DNA of 64,000 nt from contig OX485806.1 in assembly GCA_950295325.1 (NCBI GenBank), forward strand, positions 22,876,001 to 22,940,000. Reading direction: 5' to 3'. The position numbers and the translations under genes were made by a program. The notes beneath the pieces were generated by a model. The model worked only from the letters and a program-made list of their open reading frames with translations, made no database searches and had not been told where the DNA came from. Shown here one piece after another: positions 23,133 through 33,659 of the stretch; positions within the stretch are counted from its first letter, which is position 1, and each line of letters begins with the position of its first letter. Source of the DNA: Polytrichum commune (taxonomy: Eukaryota > Streptophyta > Polytrichopsida > Polytrichales > Polytrichaceae).

Positions 23133-23224
23133 CCGGGGAATCATCACGAGTACAACGAGGATTTCATCTTCATCCAGCTAGATCAATTGCAATAGACCTT
23201 GATTCATATGCAGATTCGGATTAG

Positions 23225-23712
23225 GAATTTTTGTATGATGTTGAGAAAATTGTATAGGAAGGTAGGAAAATTTTGGACACAATGTACATATTTCATGTTC
23301 TAACAATATGTAATATGAAGAGGATTTACTGGAAATTTTTCATTTCTAAGTGATTATAGCGTGTAAAAGATATCATATGGATGCCACATATTTTGATGTT
23401 TTTCGAGACTTTTAAAGACTTACTTGAATATTAGTAATTCATATGATCGTATAACCAAGAGTATTATAAAAGCATTTGCTTTAAGAAGCTCAATAAATAG
23501 TAATAAAACTCCATTCACCGTAAGAATAATACACCATATTGTACTAATAATGACATACCATTGTGTTGGAGTTAATTGCAATGACAAGTTCGACAACCAT
23601 ATGGTATTTGAGAGATTTTTAAAAATATGCAATAGATAACTTTATTACTATAATAAACGATACAACTGCGAAGGATGCGTTTGCTTTGTGGTCTAAATGT
23701 CTTACCGAAGGC
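23225..23712. other. Between convergent hAT genes, no ORF seen
   Basis: AT-rich spacer between the ends of the plus-strand cargo gene and the minus-strand transposase. It probably holds both 3' untranslated regions. Confidence 0.5.
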
Positions 23713-23713
23713 C

Positions 23714-26700
23714 CTAAAGTTGTATCAATTTTGACGTAAGTAATAAATTACGGCAGTACGTGTGATCACCTAAAGACCACATTTGTGCAAACCATAACGT
23801 TCGAATCCGTACTGTGGGATCATTTGCTTCGACACATTTTGGGTCCTCTTCAGACTCGTCTGTACTGAAATCATCATCTGTTTGGGGGGTCCCACTCCAA
23901 AGATGCAACTCTCGGTCGCGTTGTGAGATAATTATCTTCTTGGTGGGCCGGGAGCCCTCTGCATCTTGTATGCCATTTTCATCTAGATGTGGTCTATCCT
24001 CATCTTCATTGTAGTCTTCAGTCGTAAATGGAAGCGATCTTCCTTGATACCTCTTCCTAGTACGTTTGACACCTCTCGTAGTTCTCTGGCGCCCTCCACT
24101 CCTACCACGACTTGAGTGCTCTTCATCTCTACTTCCATCTATAATTGCATCCCCCACAGTACTTCCACCTCCAACTTCAAGACCACCTCTTCCATTGGAT
24201 TGACTCTATGAAAGCGAAACTGATACGGATGTATTTGCGGATGGTATGTTCTAAACAACATGTCGACGAAGAGATTGACGGCGTGGCGCCTCTATAGCAA
24301 CATTTCTTGAAACATTGTGTAGTGCAACCAAAGTAGTACCCACAGCATCTGCACGTGAAACACCCAATCTAGAAGTATTGGCAATACTTCGAGTGAGAGG
24401 ACGATGTTGACGTTGTGCATACACTTGCACCGTAGAGGTGGATGCACTTCTTTGAAGAGCACGAAATCGAGTTGTGGGCCTTTCAACAACATTGGACGTT
24501 AAAACTTCTATACGATGGTTGGATATGAGGGGGGCGTCCATGGATTCAGAATGTACTATGGCTAGAAGTGGATCATGTTGAACATGCGTTGGCTCGTTTG
24601 TTGGTAGTACATTGTCACCTCCACCAAAAGAAAGAGAATCGCTATGAGGTTGCAAGGAACCTATTTCAATTCCTACATTCTCCGGTGCTCCCATAGCAAC
24701 ATTATGGTCAGAGCGAAAACCTTGTCCAGTATGGACGGTATCAAAATGTGGTCCTCCAATAGGTCCTTCACGATCGTCGTGCATTACGTCGTTATAATGG
24801 GGGACATCCGCTTCATCAAAATCAAACACCCCAAGGTTTCCATCACTATCATTACCATCATCATCATCAGAATCACGATTATCAGAATCGAGATCATCCA
24901 ATTATCAAAGTCAATGTCATCATTTCCGGCCCTATCATTTGGATCCACGTCATCTTCCACGTCATCTTCTTCGTCAAGGTCATTGTCGGAATGGACCTCA
25001 TTCAATTCGTACCATTGCGCATGTCTTGGGCCCCTCCGATGGCGAATGAACCTACTATTGGTATATATGTAGACGAGGTCCTCGGCACGACTATGCTTCA
25101 AGCGATTGCGTCTCTTGTTGTGAACATATGAATACATGCTCCAATTGCGCTCACATGCGGATGCGGAACATACTTGTGCAAGGATACGTCTTGCTATTGT
25201 TTGGAGGGCCTTAGCTCCACCTCCCATTGCATCCCACCATTCATGGAGAGGTGCGGCATGCCCGTTCGGGTCTGTAGAATCAGCAAAAGGCCCTCGATTT
25301 TCAAGGAAATCTTGGTACTGGTGGAGGATTTGGACATAAGTGTCCCCGTCTGGAGTAAGCCTGCGAAGAACTCAATTTAGGATTGTCCTCGAATTCTCAT
25401 CCTCATGGAGTGGGGCCCACCCACATAGAAGCGGATTTAACATCGCTCTAGCCCAATGAAGATCATTCAACATCAACCTCCATCTATTTTGAAACGTTAG
25501 CATAGCATTTGCAGCAAGCTCAGGGCTTAAGCAAAACGGAGGTTTACTGAACCCACGAATATGGGTTTGTAAATCATGCATGACCCTCCAAGCCAATCCC
25601 ATTGCAGGCGCCTTGCCATCAAATACACGAAGGACTTTAACAACCGGGATCACCATATACATGAAATTTTCGCACGTGTTCCAGAATCCATCGGAACGTA
25701 TAAAGCGTCGCACTGCAACGCCCTTCATGTAAGCAGTGGCAGATCTCCTCCTCAAATCACGCAGTAGAGTAGGCCAATCCTCATCAACCACCATTCTTTC
25801 CAAAGCATTGCGTACTTGAAGAAGACGATCTATCATGATGAAGTTCGTTGCAAAATGGGTCTCTACAGGTAGGCGGAGTGAGAGATTTGGTGACAACCTC
25901 CGGAATATAGCTTGAGAAGCATGATGGTTTTTGATAAAAACACAAATATGGCGCGCCTTTTTTACCAACTTTTTCACCCATTCCTCCTTCCCCCAATCTT
26001 CTAAGAGGAGATCTAGGCAATGCGCAGCACATCCTTGAAAATATAGATCGGGATTTGCTTGAATCAAGTCGCGAGCAGCGGAGGCCATAACTGGAGCATT
26101 GTCGGTGCAAATCTGGACCATATTATGTCGACCAACCTTTTCCACAAATGGTTGAATTTGAGCAGCAACGTATACATGATCCTTGTGATTTCCCGTGGTA
26201 TCAATGGTACCCAAGAAAACGTCTCCCTTTGTGCCGCATTGGAGAACGTTTAGGAGAGGTCGGTTTTGCACGTTGTCCCATCCATCACAACATATTGTAA
26301 CACCGTATTTTTCAACGGAATTCCCCAGCTTCTCCTTCACTTGCCTATCTAGTTCAACCTTTTGATCAGTTAACAACTTCGTACGGATGGCATTGTACGA
26401 TGGTGGTGTGTAGGCTGGCATTCGATGACGGGCAGTTTCACGCACAGCATTAACAAATGCAGGATGTCTCACAATGTTGAAAGGTTTGTTTGCTTCATAA
26501 AAAACCGTTGCCCATGCTCTATCAAGGAGTTGTTTTGTTGACACATTGAACCCCTCCGTTATGTTGAGTTGACGTAGTTCACGAGGAGGTGTGCCATATA
26601 TCACATCATCAGATTGTTGAGTGGGTTGGGACATAAGCAAAGGCTCTGTTTCACTAATTACGGAGTCTGCTATAATAGGCTCCAGAGGTACAATATCTCG

Positions 26701-26976
26701 CACCGGAGAGTCCTCATTTACAATGCCTACATGTAAGGGCACAATGCCTCCGCAATGTTCAAACAAGACCCTAATATGCGGGGGTACCATCCTACATGAG
26801 GAAACATCAGAAGCACCCCTTGTAGGAGATCTATAACCAAGGTGGGCCAACATTCTATTTCCTCGGTAATATATGACGAACGAGCAAAACCTACATTTAA
26901 CTTGCCTCTGTGATTTACCGGGAACCATCCCCTTATCCTCGTACCAATGATCCCATGCATCATTTCGGCGTGGCAT
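23714..26976 (-). pseudogene. BED zinc finger / hAT transposase, decayed
   Basis: Transposase of the giant element. The chosen ATG at 26974-26976 lies just after a splice acceptor (TTTGCAG, 26991-26997). The N-terminus has a BED-type finger (WDHWYEDKG, CRFC, MLAHLGY, then SSC). The middle has DUF659/hAT catalytic segments (ICCDGWDN, QICTDNAPVM, QGCAAHCLDLLLEDWGKEEW). The C-terminus carries the dimerisation motif SASACERNWSMYSYVHNKRR near 25160. An acidic stretch and an unusual Arg/Ser-rich tail of about 300 residues follow. Breaks are TGA at 25372, a frame change near 24900, and TAG at 24251 and about 24206. The acidic residues known for hAT catalysis appear present, but the copy cannot make a full protein. 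Confidence 0.9.
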
Positions 26977-27199
26977 GACTTCAACAAAACCTGCAAATAC
27001 AAACAAGGTAGAGCAAGTTCCTTTGATCGCATACTAGCACATGTTGAAGAGTGCCACAAGGGCATCCCCAATTCACAGTGACTAGAGTGGACAAAGTATC
27101 CTCTGCAATCGGGTCTCACGCATTCAATCCTCACTCCTTAGAAGAGAATCAAAAGTCTTGAGACACACTATTACAGTGGAGGCAAAAATGGCACCTTGA

Positions 27200-27220
27200 A
27201 CTCTCAATTTATAGTACTCA
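27200..27220 (-). promoter_or_regulatory. TATA box of transposase gene
   Basis: On the minus strand CTATAAATTGAG lies about 230 bp upstream of the transposase ATG and directly below the G-rich tract (27230-27510). The AG before 26990 suggests a leader intron between. Confidence 0.5.
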
Positions 27221-27229
27221 CGGGGGCGG

Positions 27230-27510
27230 GAACGGTACGGGAGATCGGGGAACGCGGGGAGCGGACGGGGGGCCGGATGGAGGGTCGGATGGGGGCCGGA
27301 TGGGGTTCGGATGGAGGGTCGGATGGGGCCGGATGGGGGGGCCGAATGGAGGGCCGGATGGGGTCGGATGGGGGCCGGATGGAGGGTCGGATGGGGCCGG
27401 ATGGAGGGTCGGATTAGGGGGGGGGGTTCGGATTGGGGGGGGGTTCGGATTAGGGGGGGTCGGATTAGGGTTGGGGGGGATGTTCGGATTAGGGTTCGGG
27501 GGGGGGGCAA
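27230..27510 (+). promoter_or_regulatory. G-rich tract (GGATGGGG units), middle
   Basis: Same degenerate GGATGGGGGCCGGATGGAGGG sequence as at 19485-19770, G-rich on the plus strand. Here it lies upstream of a minus-strand gene, so its orientation relative to the gene is the reverse of the left tract. Confidence 0.5.
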
Positions 27511-27519
27511 TTTAGGCTA

Positions 27520-28025
27520 CCATCTTCATCATTTGAACAAACATATGAGACCATATGAAGCACAAATGTGTGATTTATTGAATGAAAGTGGAATTTGGAT
27601 GCGTGTGGGTTGTGAAACCATATGAAACGCTATACATAAAGCACAAATGTGTGATTTATTGAATGAAAGTGGAAGTTGGATGCGTGAGATGGGTTGTAAA
27701 ACCATATGAACCACTAAGGTTGTAGCACAAATGTGTGATTTATTGAATGAATGGATAACTAATCAAATATAGAAGCTTCGAAGAGGTATCAAAGAGGTTT
27801 CCAATACGGATGTCGGGAGACTTTTTCAAAAAGTGCATCAATCTTTTTGACCTAACCAACTTTCTTTTTATTCCGATTAAGTTGTCTTTATCTTACCAAA
27901 TAGAATTGGATCCTCTACATCTTGGATACTTCAATTATTGTATATATGATGAAGTCCTTTGAGCTCAATATATATGTAGAGCATTTAGACTCATACATAT
28001 AACGAGAGACCGAGGGTAAAGAATA
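27520..28025. repeat. Diverged tandem repeat and leader of small ORF
   Basis: Three roughly 70-90-bp units share AAGCACAAATGTGTGATTTA and a following TTGAATGAA block (near 27559, 27637 and 27724). Downstream lies a TATA-like ATATATATG at about 27968, 57 bp before the ATG of the next gene. Confidence 0.6.
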
Positions 28026-28554
28026 ATGGATAGAAAGGGAAAGGAGAGAGACATGTGTGAGGATCTACGATGGGATGAGGAGATAGACAATTTAGGAGAT
28101 CCACATATTCCATTCAATCCAACACCCAAGCTTCAGAGAGATGAGAGAAGTGCGATTGAACGATTTCGTGATGATTATGTTATGACCCCCTTCTCACAAT
28201 CTATACAAGCATGGAAGTTGAGGGCGGAGGAGGACCAACGACAATATGCGAACAAATTTGAGATCGATGCGGTAGAGAAGGACCTAACAAAATGCGTGGG
28301 TGGAGATCCAAATGATGTGGTTGATTTGGGTGAGGATATTTTGAGGAAGCCCGAGGATGTGGATGTGGAGGACAATTCATTCGACATTGAAGAAGTCAAG
28401 GTGGCGGGAGAATCTTTAAAGACTTTGTCTTTTTGTAAGAAGATGAGAGGTTATCGGCTCATCGGCTACCGTTGAAGGAACGGATGAAAGACCGAATAAT
28501 TAGCTATGTTGATTTACTTCGGCCGAATCCTCTTCCAAAAATAGACCCTCGCTG
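28026..28554 (+). pseudogene. hAT cargo: small acidic protein
   Basis: ATG at 28026. The first frame gives 149 codons, rich in Asp and Glu (DDVVDLGEDILRKPEDVDVE and similar). Just after 28435 a neighbouring frame continues with RLSAHRLPLKERMKDRIISY and stops at 28552-28554, so a single-base shift near 28440 probably shortened a protein of about 175 residues. It is not similar to anything I recognise. A TATA-like sequence lies 57 bp upstream. It is the third of four genes inside the giant hAT. Confidence 0.45.
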
Positions 28555-28967
28555 AAAGCCAGGAGCATCTACGAGGTTGGCATGACGGAATGAAGTGGAA
28601 TATTAGAGTTTGCATGGTTTGTTCATTATGTATATGATTAATGAAGGGCATTTGTACCGTTGTCGCAATAATAAAGTTATGACTTGTATAATATGTTGTA
28701 CCACTTCTATGATTTTTATTTTTATTTTTTAAAAATTCCCCAACCGATTATTACTCCATACTTCTATGACTTTAGTACATCATAACACCTATCAATATGT
28801 ATAAATATGTATAAATATGGCTAGGGAAAAAGATTGAACATTGCACTAAGATCCATAAACATCATACAATATACAAGTTTTGTATGAAAAATTGATGGCT
28901 TTATTTACATTTCCACGGTTACAAAATTGATATGATTCAAAATTGATGCAAAAGAAACTAAAAAATT

Positions 28968-30864
28968 CTATTTTGCAGTGTCACGGAAGCACATTGCCGG
29001 GCTAATCATGTTGTAGGGAGGCGACTTCAACATGTTCACTACGTGTATGATGGTTGACCTTTCCAATGGATTGGTCTTCGTCAATTCATCCAATGCTACC
29101 TCAAACCGCATCTTGAAGCCATTTGGATCACGGTTTAGCTGAAACAAGGGGGAAGTCGAATCCTTCTGATAAATCTTCTTTGCCAAAGCACCCACTGAGA
29201 TATGTGTGCCTATGTTTCCGAGCCATCCTCATTGGGGAAGTGGATGTTCCACGCTGTCCTCGTACATGGAATAATTCAGGACCAGCACAGTTGTATTTTG
29301 CTTTGTGCTTGTTCATCTCATCCACTGAATCTTTTCCATAGTTGGAGGGTGCGTCTTCATCTCCCCAAGATGCCATGCCCCAATCACACACACCAATGAA
29401 AACCATGTTATCCCGGTCTTGTGGGAAATGCAGCATGACATTGTTGGGATTAAGGTCATTGTGCAACACGTCATGCTTGTGCACTACATCCACAATGCAC
29501 ATTAGAGCCCATGCCAAATAAGCTCGATGCCTTCGATATACAACCAACCGTTTCTGTGCTTCAAAGTCTGGCCCTGGCGTTTGAAGGATTGTGCTCTCGT
29601 GGACATCCGGAACTTGGTAGTCATAGGCCCTCATGTGCTTCAAAGAGCCTCCATTCCACCACATCGAATAGGATTCGTATATTTTCGGGTGCAAGTATTG
29701 TAGCTTGATTACCCCAGGATGATCTACTGGGCATGCCAATGCTTCAACTGAACGCTCCTTCCGATTCTCCAAATTATTTTTGGCCTTCATGGTCTTCCCA
29801 GCCCACTCTATCCAGCTAGGGATGGATGATGCTCCATGAATTGTGACCCTCCGCACCACTCCGAAGGTCCCTTGGAAGATTTCCTTATCCAAGGCTTTGA
29901 TCTCCGCATTTCTAGGCAACCATATGACACCATGTCAGCCCTGAGTGGCAATGTTGTCTGCCATTTGTCTGTCAATAAACACGGGGAGGTTGCGGGCGGA
30001 TGTTCCTTTTGCTATTATTACGCCTCTTATCCAATTCTCTAGCTTCTCGTACAGCTCAGACTTCATGCCACTACTACTTCCCTCGCCACGATGCAAAGCA
30101 TCATATGCCATTGTTGGATTGTAGACTGCTTCCGTGGCTTGTTGTTCAATCCACACATCTCAATCGTCCGTGCCCCTAGCTTCTTCAAACTCCGATCCAG
30201 CTGTGCCTTCCGTGAGAAGAAGCATCAACTCGTTCTTCACCAACTCTAAACCCTTTGTACCAATATTGAAGTATTGTTTTTCCAAAAATACCATGCTGTG
30301 GTTTCTAAACCATTCCAAAACCAATGTCCTACAATGGTTTCGAACCTCATCGCTCCGTTTATCGCGTTTGCCTCTATTTTTCCTTCTCTTTGATTGCGAA
30401 CCTGATGCCGTGGACCCCTCATACATTCCTTCCGAATCTGCTGCGCGTTTCAATCCCCGTCGTTCATCACCTTCCAAAGACCGATGTACATCACGTGCAG
30501 GGCTAGTTGGGCTTGATGTCCCTCAGGTCGGAGATCGAGGTGTCACGTGCTCCCCACGAGTTGGTACATGTATACCAGTGGAACTGCCTGAGCTTGGTCC
30601 CCTTCCTAATCTCCCTCTATATCCACTATTTCCCCGACTGCCACGTGTTCCACGGCTTCCCCGTGATTGGTTGCCTCCAGAATGACCAACAGCCAAAAAC
30701 TCCTGATCAAATTCAAAAAGATCTCTACGTGCTATACGTGCTGCAGGACTTCCACTTCCGGGCTCGCTTCCCTCGCCAGTATTCGGGGATGCATTGCTTT
30801 GTACCCAAACACGGTGCACCCTTGAATCCTCGTCTTGGTAAGGAGCAATGTCCTCCCCTTCCAT
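28968..30864 (-). pseudogene. hAT cargo: protein-kinase-like protein, decayed
   Basis: About 630 codons from ATG 30862-30864 to the stop at 28968. The N-terminal third is low-complexity (Gly/Ser/Arg-rich, 'RGSRGTRGSRGNSG') with a basic nuclear-signal-like run SKRRKNRGKRDKR. The C-terminal half is a protein-kinase fold: glycine loop QGTFGVVRRV, lysine in WAGKTMKAKN, catalytic loop VLHNDLNPNNVML (HND for the usual HRD) and CDWG for DFG. The loop Asp and Asn and the DWG Asp are kept, so the ancestor could have been active. Breaks are TGA at 30523, 30160 and 29935, and a frame shift near 29200. A TATA box lies at 31075-31084 and a G-rich tract upstream. A kinase in a hAT element is unexpected; gene capture or a true element gene are both possible. 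Confidence 0.75.
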
Positions 30865-31074
30865 CCCCAAAAAAACCACGTTAGTGAGTGAGTGAGTATA
30901 GAAACGAGTGCGTGAATCTATAAAAAAAAATTGCGAGGGTTACCCCACAATTTGCCCTGCCCTCCCAAAACCCTTGAGACCCGCGCGGTGCCGCTGTCCC
31001 TTGGGACGCAACAAGGTCTCGGGTCCCTAAGTGGTGGGAGGAGAGGAAAAGTATTTGAAACTAAGCCCCCCGGG

Positions 31075-31084
31075 CTTTATATAG
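31075..31084 (-). promoter_or_regulatory. TATA box of kinase-like gene
   Basis: The minus strand reads CTATATAAAG, about 210 bp upstream of the ATG at 30864 and just inside the G-rich tract. Confidence 0.6.
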
Positions 31085-31129
31085 GGCAAGGGGAGCCCAT
31101 GGGCCAATCATGGCGAGGTACGGTCGGTC

Positions 31130-31345
31130 GGATGTGACGGGGTGCCGGATGGAAGGCCGGATGGGATCGGATGGGGGCCCGGTTCGGATTGGGGGGGGCC
31201 GGGTTCGGATGGGTTGGGGGGGGGGGGGGCGGGGCCGGGTTCGGATTGGGGGGGGGGCGGATGGAGGCCGGATGAGGGCCGGATGGGGTGCCGGATGGGG
31301 GAGGGGAACGTAAGGAGCGGGGGGAACGGGGGGGGGGGACAGGCG
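31130..31345 (+). promoter_or_regulatory. G-rich tract (GGATGGGG units), right
   Basis: Third tract of degenerate GGATGGGG units, with G runs at about 31208 and 31249. It lies between the right end of the giant hAT and the kinase-like gene. Confidence 0.5.
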
Positions 31346-31578
31346 CTAGTAATTTTTTTCCCACTTTACCTCTACTTTGCTGACATGGCACCATACGTGG
31401 ACATCATAAATCCTACATGTCCTGATTGGGGTAATGTAATTACACAAAAAAAATACGGTAAAATTCAAGTTCGTCAGGATAAAGACGGCCTCCGGCATAA
31501 TTTCGTGACAGATACGTGTCGTGACGCCACGACATTATGTCGGAATTAGCCTCCGTCACGACACAATAGACAACCCTG

Positions 31579-31586
31579 GTCATGAA
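31579..31586 (+). other. Right target duplication of giant hAT
   Basis: GTCATGAA directly follows the right end, identical to 19215-19222. Confidence 0.95.
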
Positions 31587-31784
31587 GGTTGCAGCCACTA
31601 TGGACATACAGTCATCCTGGACCAATCTTATTATCTAACACAAACGGGATGTCAGAACCTTGTCATGATTTTAGCAAGTAATTTTTATTGCACCGGTAAA
31701 TTATGATTATGGGTAAAGTTCAGAGGTAATTTATTTTATTTTAATATTTATATATATGTCATTAAAAATTATATATAATTTTTA

Positions 31785-31985
31785 GGGCATGCGTCAATTA
31801 CAAACAGTTGGTAGGTCCACGCCTTCTAATCCTCCCAAGTAGGTATAACCTCCAACCTACAACTCACCTACAAGGATAGGCTACCTACCACTCACCTATG
31901 TGGCAAGGCCAAGGGATTCAAACCTTGCACCTTGTGACACCCACACATGTGCCTTAGCCACTAAATCATCACATCACACATGATA
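31785..31985 (-). mobile_element. tRNA-derived SINE (approximate ends)
   Basis: On the minus strand TAGTGGCTAAGG (31952-31963) resembles the polymerase III A box and GGTTTGAATCC (31914-31924) is a near-perfect B box, spaced as in tRNA genes. The following sequence does not fold as a tRNA but runs on for about 130 bp, as in plant SINEs. Ends are estimated from the head near 31985 and the AT-rich tail near 31785. No clear target duplication was found. Confidence 0.6.
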
Positions 31986-31999
31986 TATATGGAGTGCTT

Positions 32000-32480
32000 C
32001 AAACCTTTCTAGACTAAAGCCACTATTTTCTCTCTACTACCTACTATTTACTGTATATAATTTATTGTCTTCCTTTTAATATTTACTGTCTAATACTTAT
32101 AGTCTACTATTTATAGTTTATTGCCCACTATTTATTGTTTTCTGCCCATTATTTATTTTTACTGCCTATTATTTAATATTTATTGTCCATTATTTACTTT
32201 TTATTGTCTATTATTTATTTTTTACTGCCTATTATTTACTGTTTCTAGATTATTAAGTACTATTTACGATCTGATATTATTATGTACTTTTTATAGTATA
32301 TCATTCATTATTTACCGTCTATTATTATTACTTAATATTATTATTTACTATTTATGGAGTAATTTTTAATATTTATTTTGTAAAGTACCTTATTTACCAT
32401 TTATCGTCTGTTATTTTTTATTTAATGTTTATAATATATAATATACTATTTATTATGAAATATGTATAGTTTATTATTTA
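32000..32480 (+). repeat. Degenerate T-rich minisatellite
   Basis: Words such as CTATTATTTACTGT and TTTATTGTC recur dozens of times with varying spacing. Simple AT-rich sequence without genes. Confidence 0.7.
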
Positions 32481-32864
32481 CGATGTACTATTACAATGCT
32501 TTAATGTCGGATGGATGAAAGATACACTTGTATGCGGTAATTGCCTCTCTCCTACCTTAATAGTTAATGAAGAAGGTGACTTACATCTAGGTCTAAATCT
32601 AGCTAGAAGATCTATAACTAAATAAAGATAGAACATTCCTTCACGGACCTTTTGCATGACATTAAAGTGACATAACTCCCACACATGCAAGAATATGTCA
32701 CGGAGCTTAAAACTCAAGCGCGGAGCTCAAAACTCCAACATGAAAGTTTTTTATGTCATGGGCCACATGTCAAAGTGACCCTCCTACCTTGTAGTGTTAG
32801 TTGTGTAGAAATAAACTAAATATTTGGTTGTTTATTTATAGACTGGGAATGGCGTACCAAATGG

Positions 32865-33430
32865 TACCTGAGCTTGGCCTCTTGGGTGTCTTTCCATGAA
32901 ACTGGAGCGGCGAGTATGGCAGGACTTTGAAACATGCAAACTTTCCTCTGTCTTGAAGATTTTTTCACTCTTCTTCCAACAAAACGTGGTTTGCAGGGTT
33001 GTGTAGAGGGTGGTTAATCATAACCTTCTCTTATCGATTGCGTAGAAATTTGAAGGATTCTTGGAGGAGCAGCTTGATCTCGCAAACTTTGGAATAGCAA
33101 AATTACACTAATATGCGACATTCGTAATCAATATATAAAGCAAGTGTTTGTATTGAAGCGCACTCATGCCATGTATTTAGACCTAACTCTTCAATGACAT
33201 TAAGGTACTCAACTAATTCAAAAAATGCACTTGATGAATGAGTCGACTCTAGATAGAGTTACTTTTATCACATTTAGCTTAAAATGGAAATATGTAGCTC
33301 AAATGCACAGTTTTTTGCATGGTAAGTCCTAGTTTGGGCTGCTTAAGCTATTGGGATTAAAATTGACACTTCAAAGTATTTTGAAGCTGAGTTATCTACA
33401 TAATAAAATGACACATGAATTTTTGGGTCT
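32865..33430 (+). repeat. Direct repeat R2, copy 1
   Basis: Resembles 37915-38590 along its whole length in the same orientation (both contain GTTGTGTAGAGGGTGGT, TTGAAGGATTC, 'GGAGGAGCA..TTGATCTCGCAA' and TACATAATAAAATGACACAT). The copies are about 5.1 kb apart. The interval holds a minus-strand LINE rather than gag-pol, so LTR status is not supported. Non-coding. Confidence 0.8.
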
Positions 33431-33659
33431 TCCTTTGTTTGTACTTTTTATAATTTTTATAGTAGGCTTTGAAATTGCTCAAAATCCTCATGCTTAGGGG
33501 TTAAGGCAACACAATTGTAAATGTTCAGGAGATATTCACTAACTTCTCATAGATGCAGTTGCAGGTGTGGGGAACTGTAATAAGGATCATGATTAGCTTT
33601 AACAACATGAATACATCCTATAGAAGTTTATATTCACATGTTCAAAAAGAATCAAAGTA

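Larger units (their letters stand above)
20142..23224 (+). pseudogene. hAT cargo: coiled-coil / zinc-finger protein
   Basis: The probable start is the ATG at 20142, followed by GGS-rich repeats (24-bp units), a basic PKPKKPTRKHC stretch, then a frame change near 20216. The long frame then reads to 21367: a globular part with Trp/His/Cys residues, an acidic Asp/Asn-rich linker, and a coiled coil of about 180 residues (20830-21360). After several stops comes a Cys/His motif at about 21623-21740 (CAIC, then CRAQFHLQC, then CPHS), RING- or PHD-like. Breaks are TAG 21368, TGA 21449, 21452, 21581 and 21821, a frame change near 22175, and the nested element at 22354-23132. Joined across that insertion the frame continues to TAG 23222-23224. 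Function unknown; it could be a second transposon protein or captured host sequence. Confidence 0.6.
19223..31578. mobile_element. Giant hAT transposon, 12,356 bp
   Basis: Both ends read CAGGGTTGTCTAT inward and are flanked by the perfect 8-bp duplication GTCATGAA, the hallmark of the hAT superfamily. It encodes a BED/hAT transposase (minus strand), a kinase-like protein (minus), a coiled-coil/zinc-finger protein (plus) and a small acidic protein (plus), all now broken. A 779-bp relative is nested at 22354-23132; without it and its duplicated octamer the element would be 11,569 bp. Typical plant hAT elements are about 2-5 kb with one gene, so size and gene number are unusual. Three G-rich tracts lie upstream of three of the genes. 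Confidence 0.95.
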
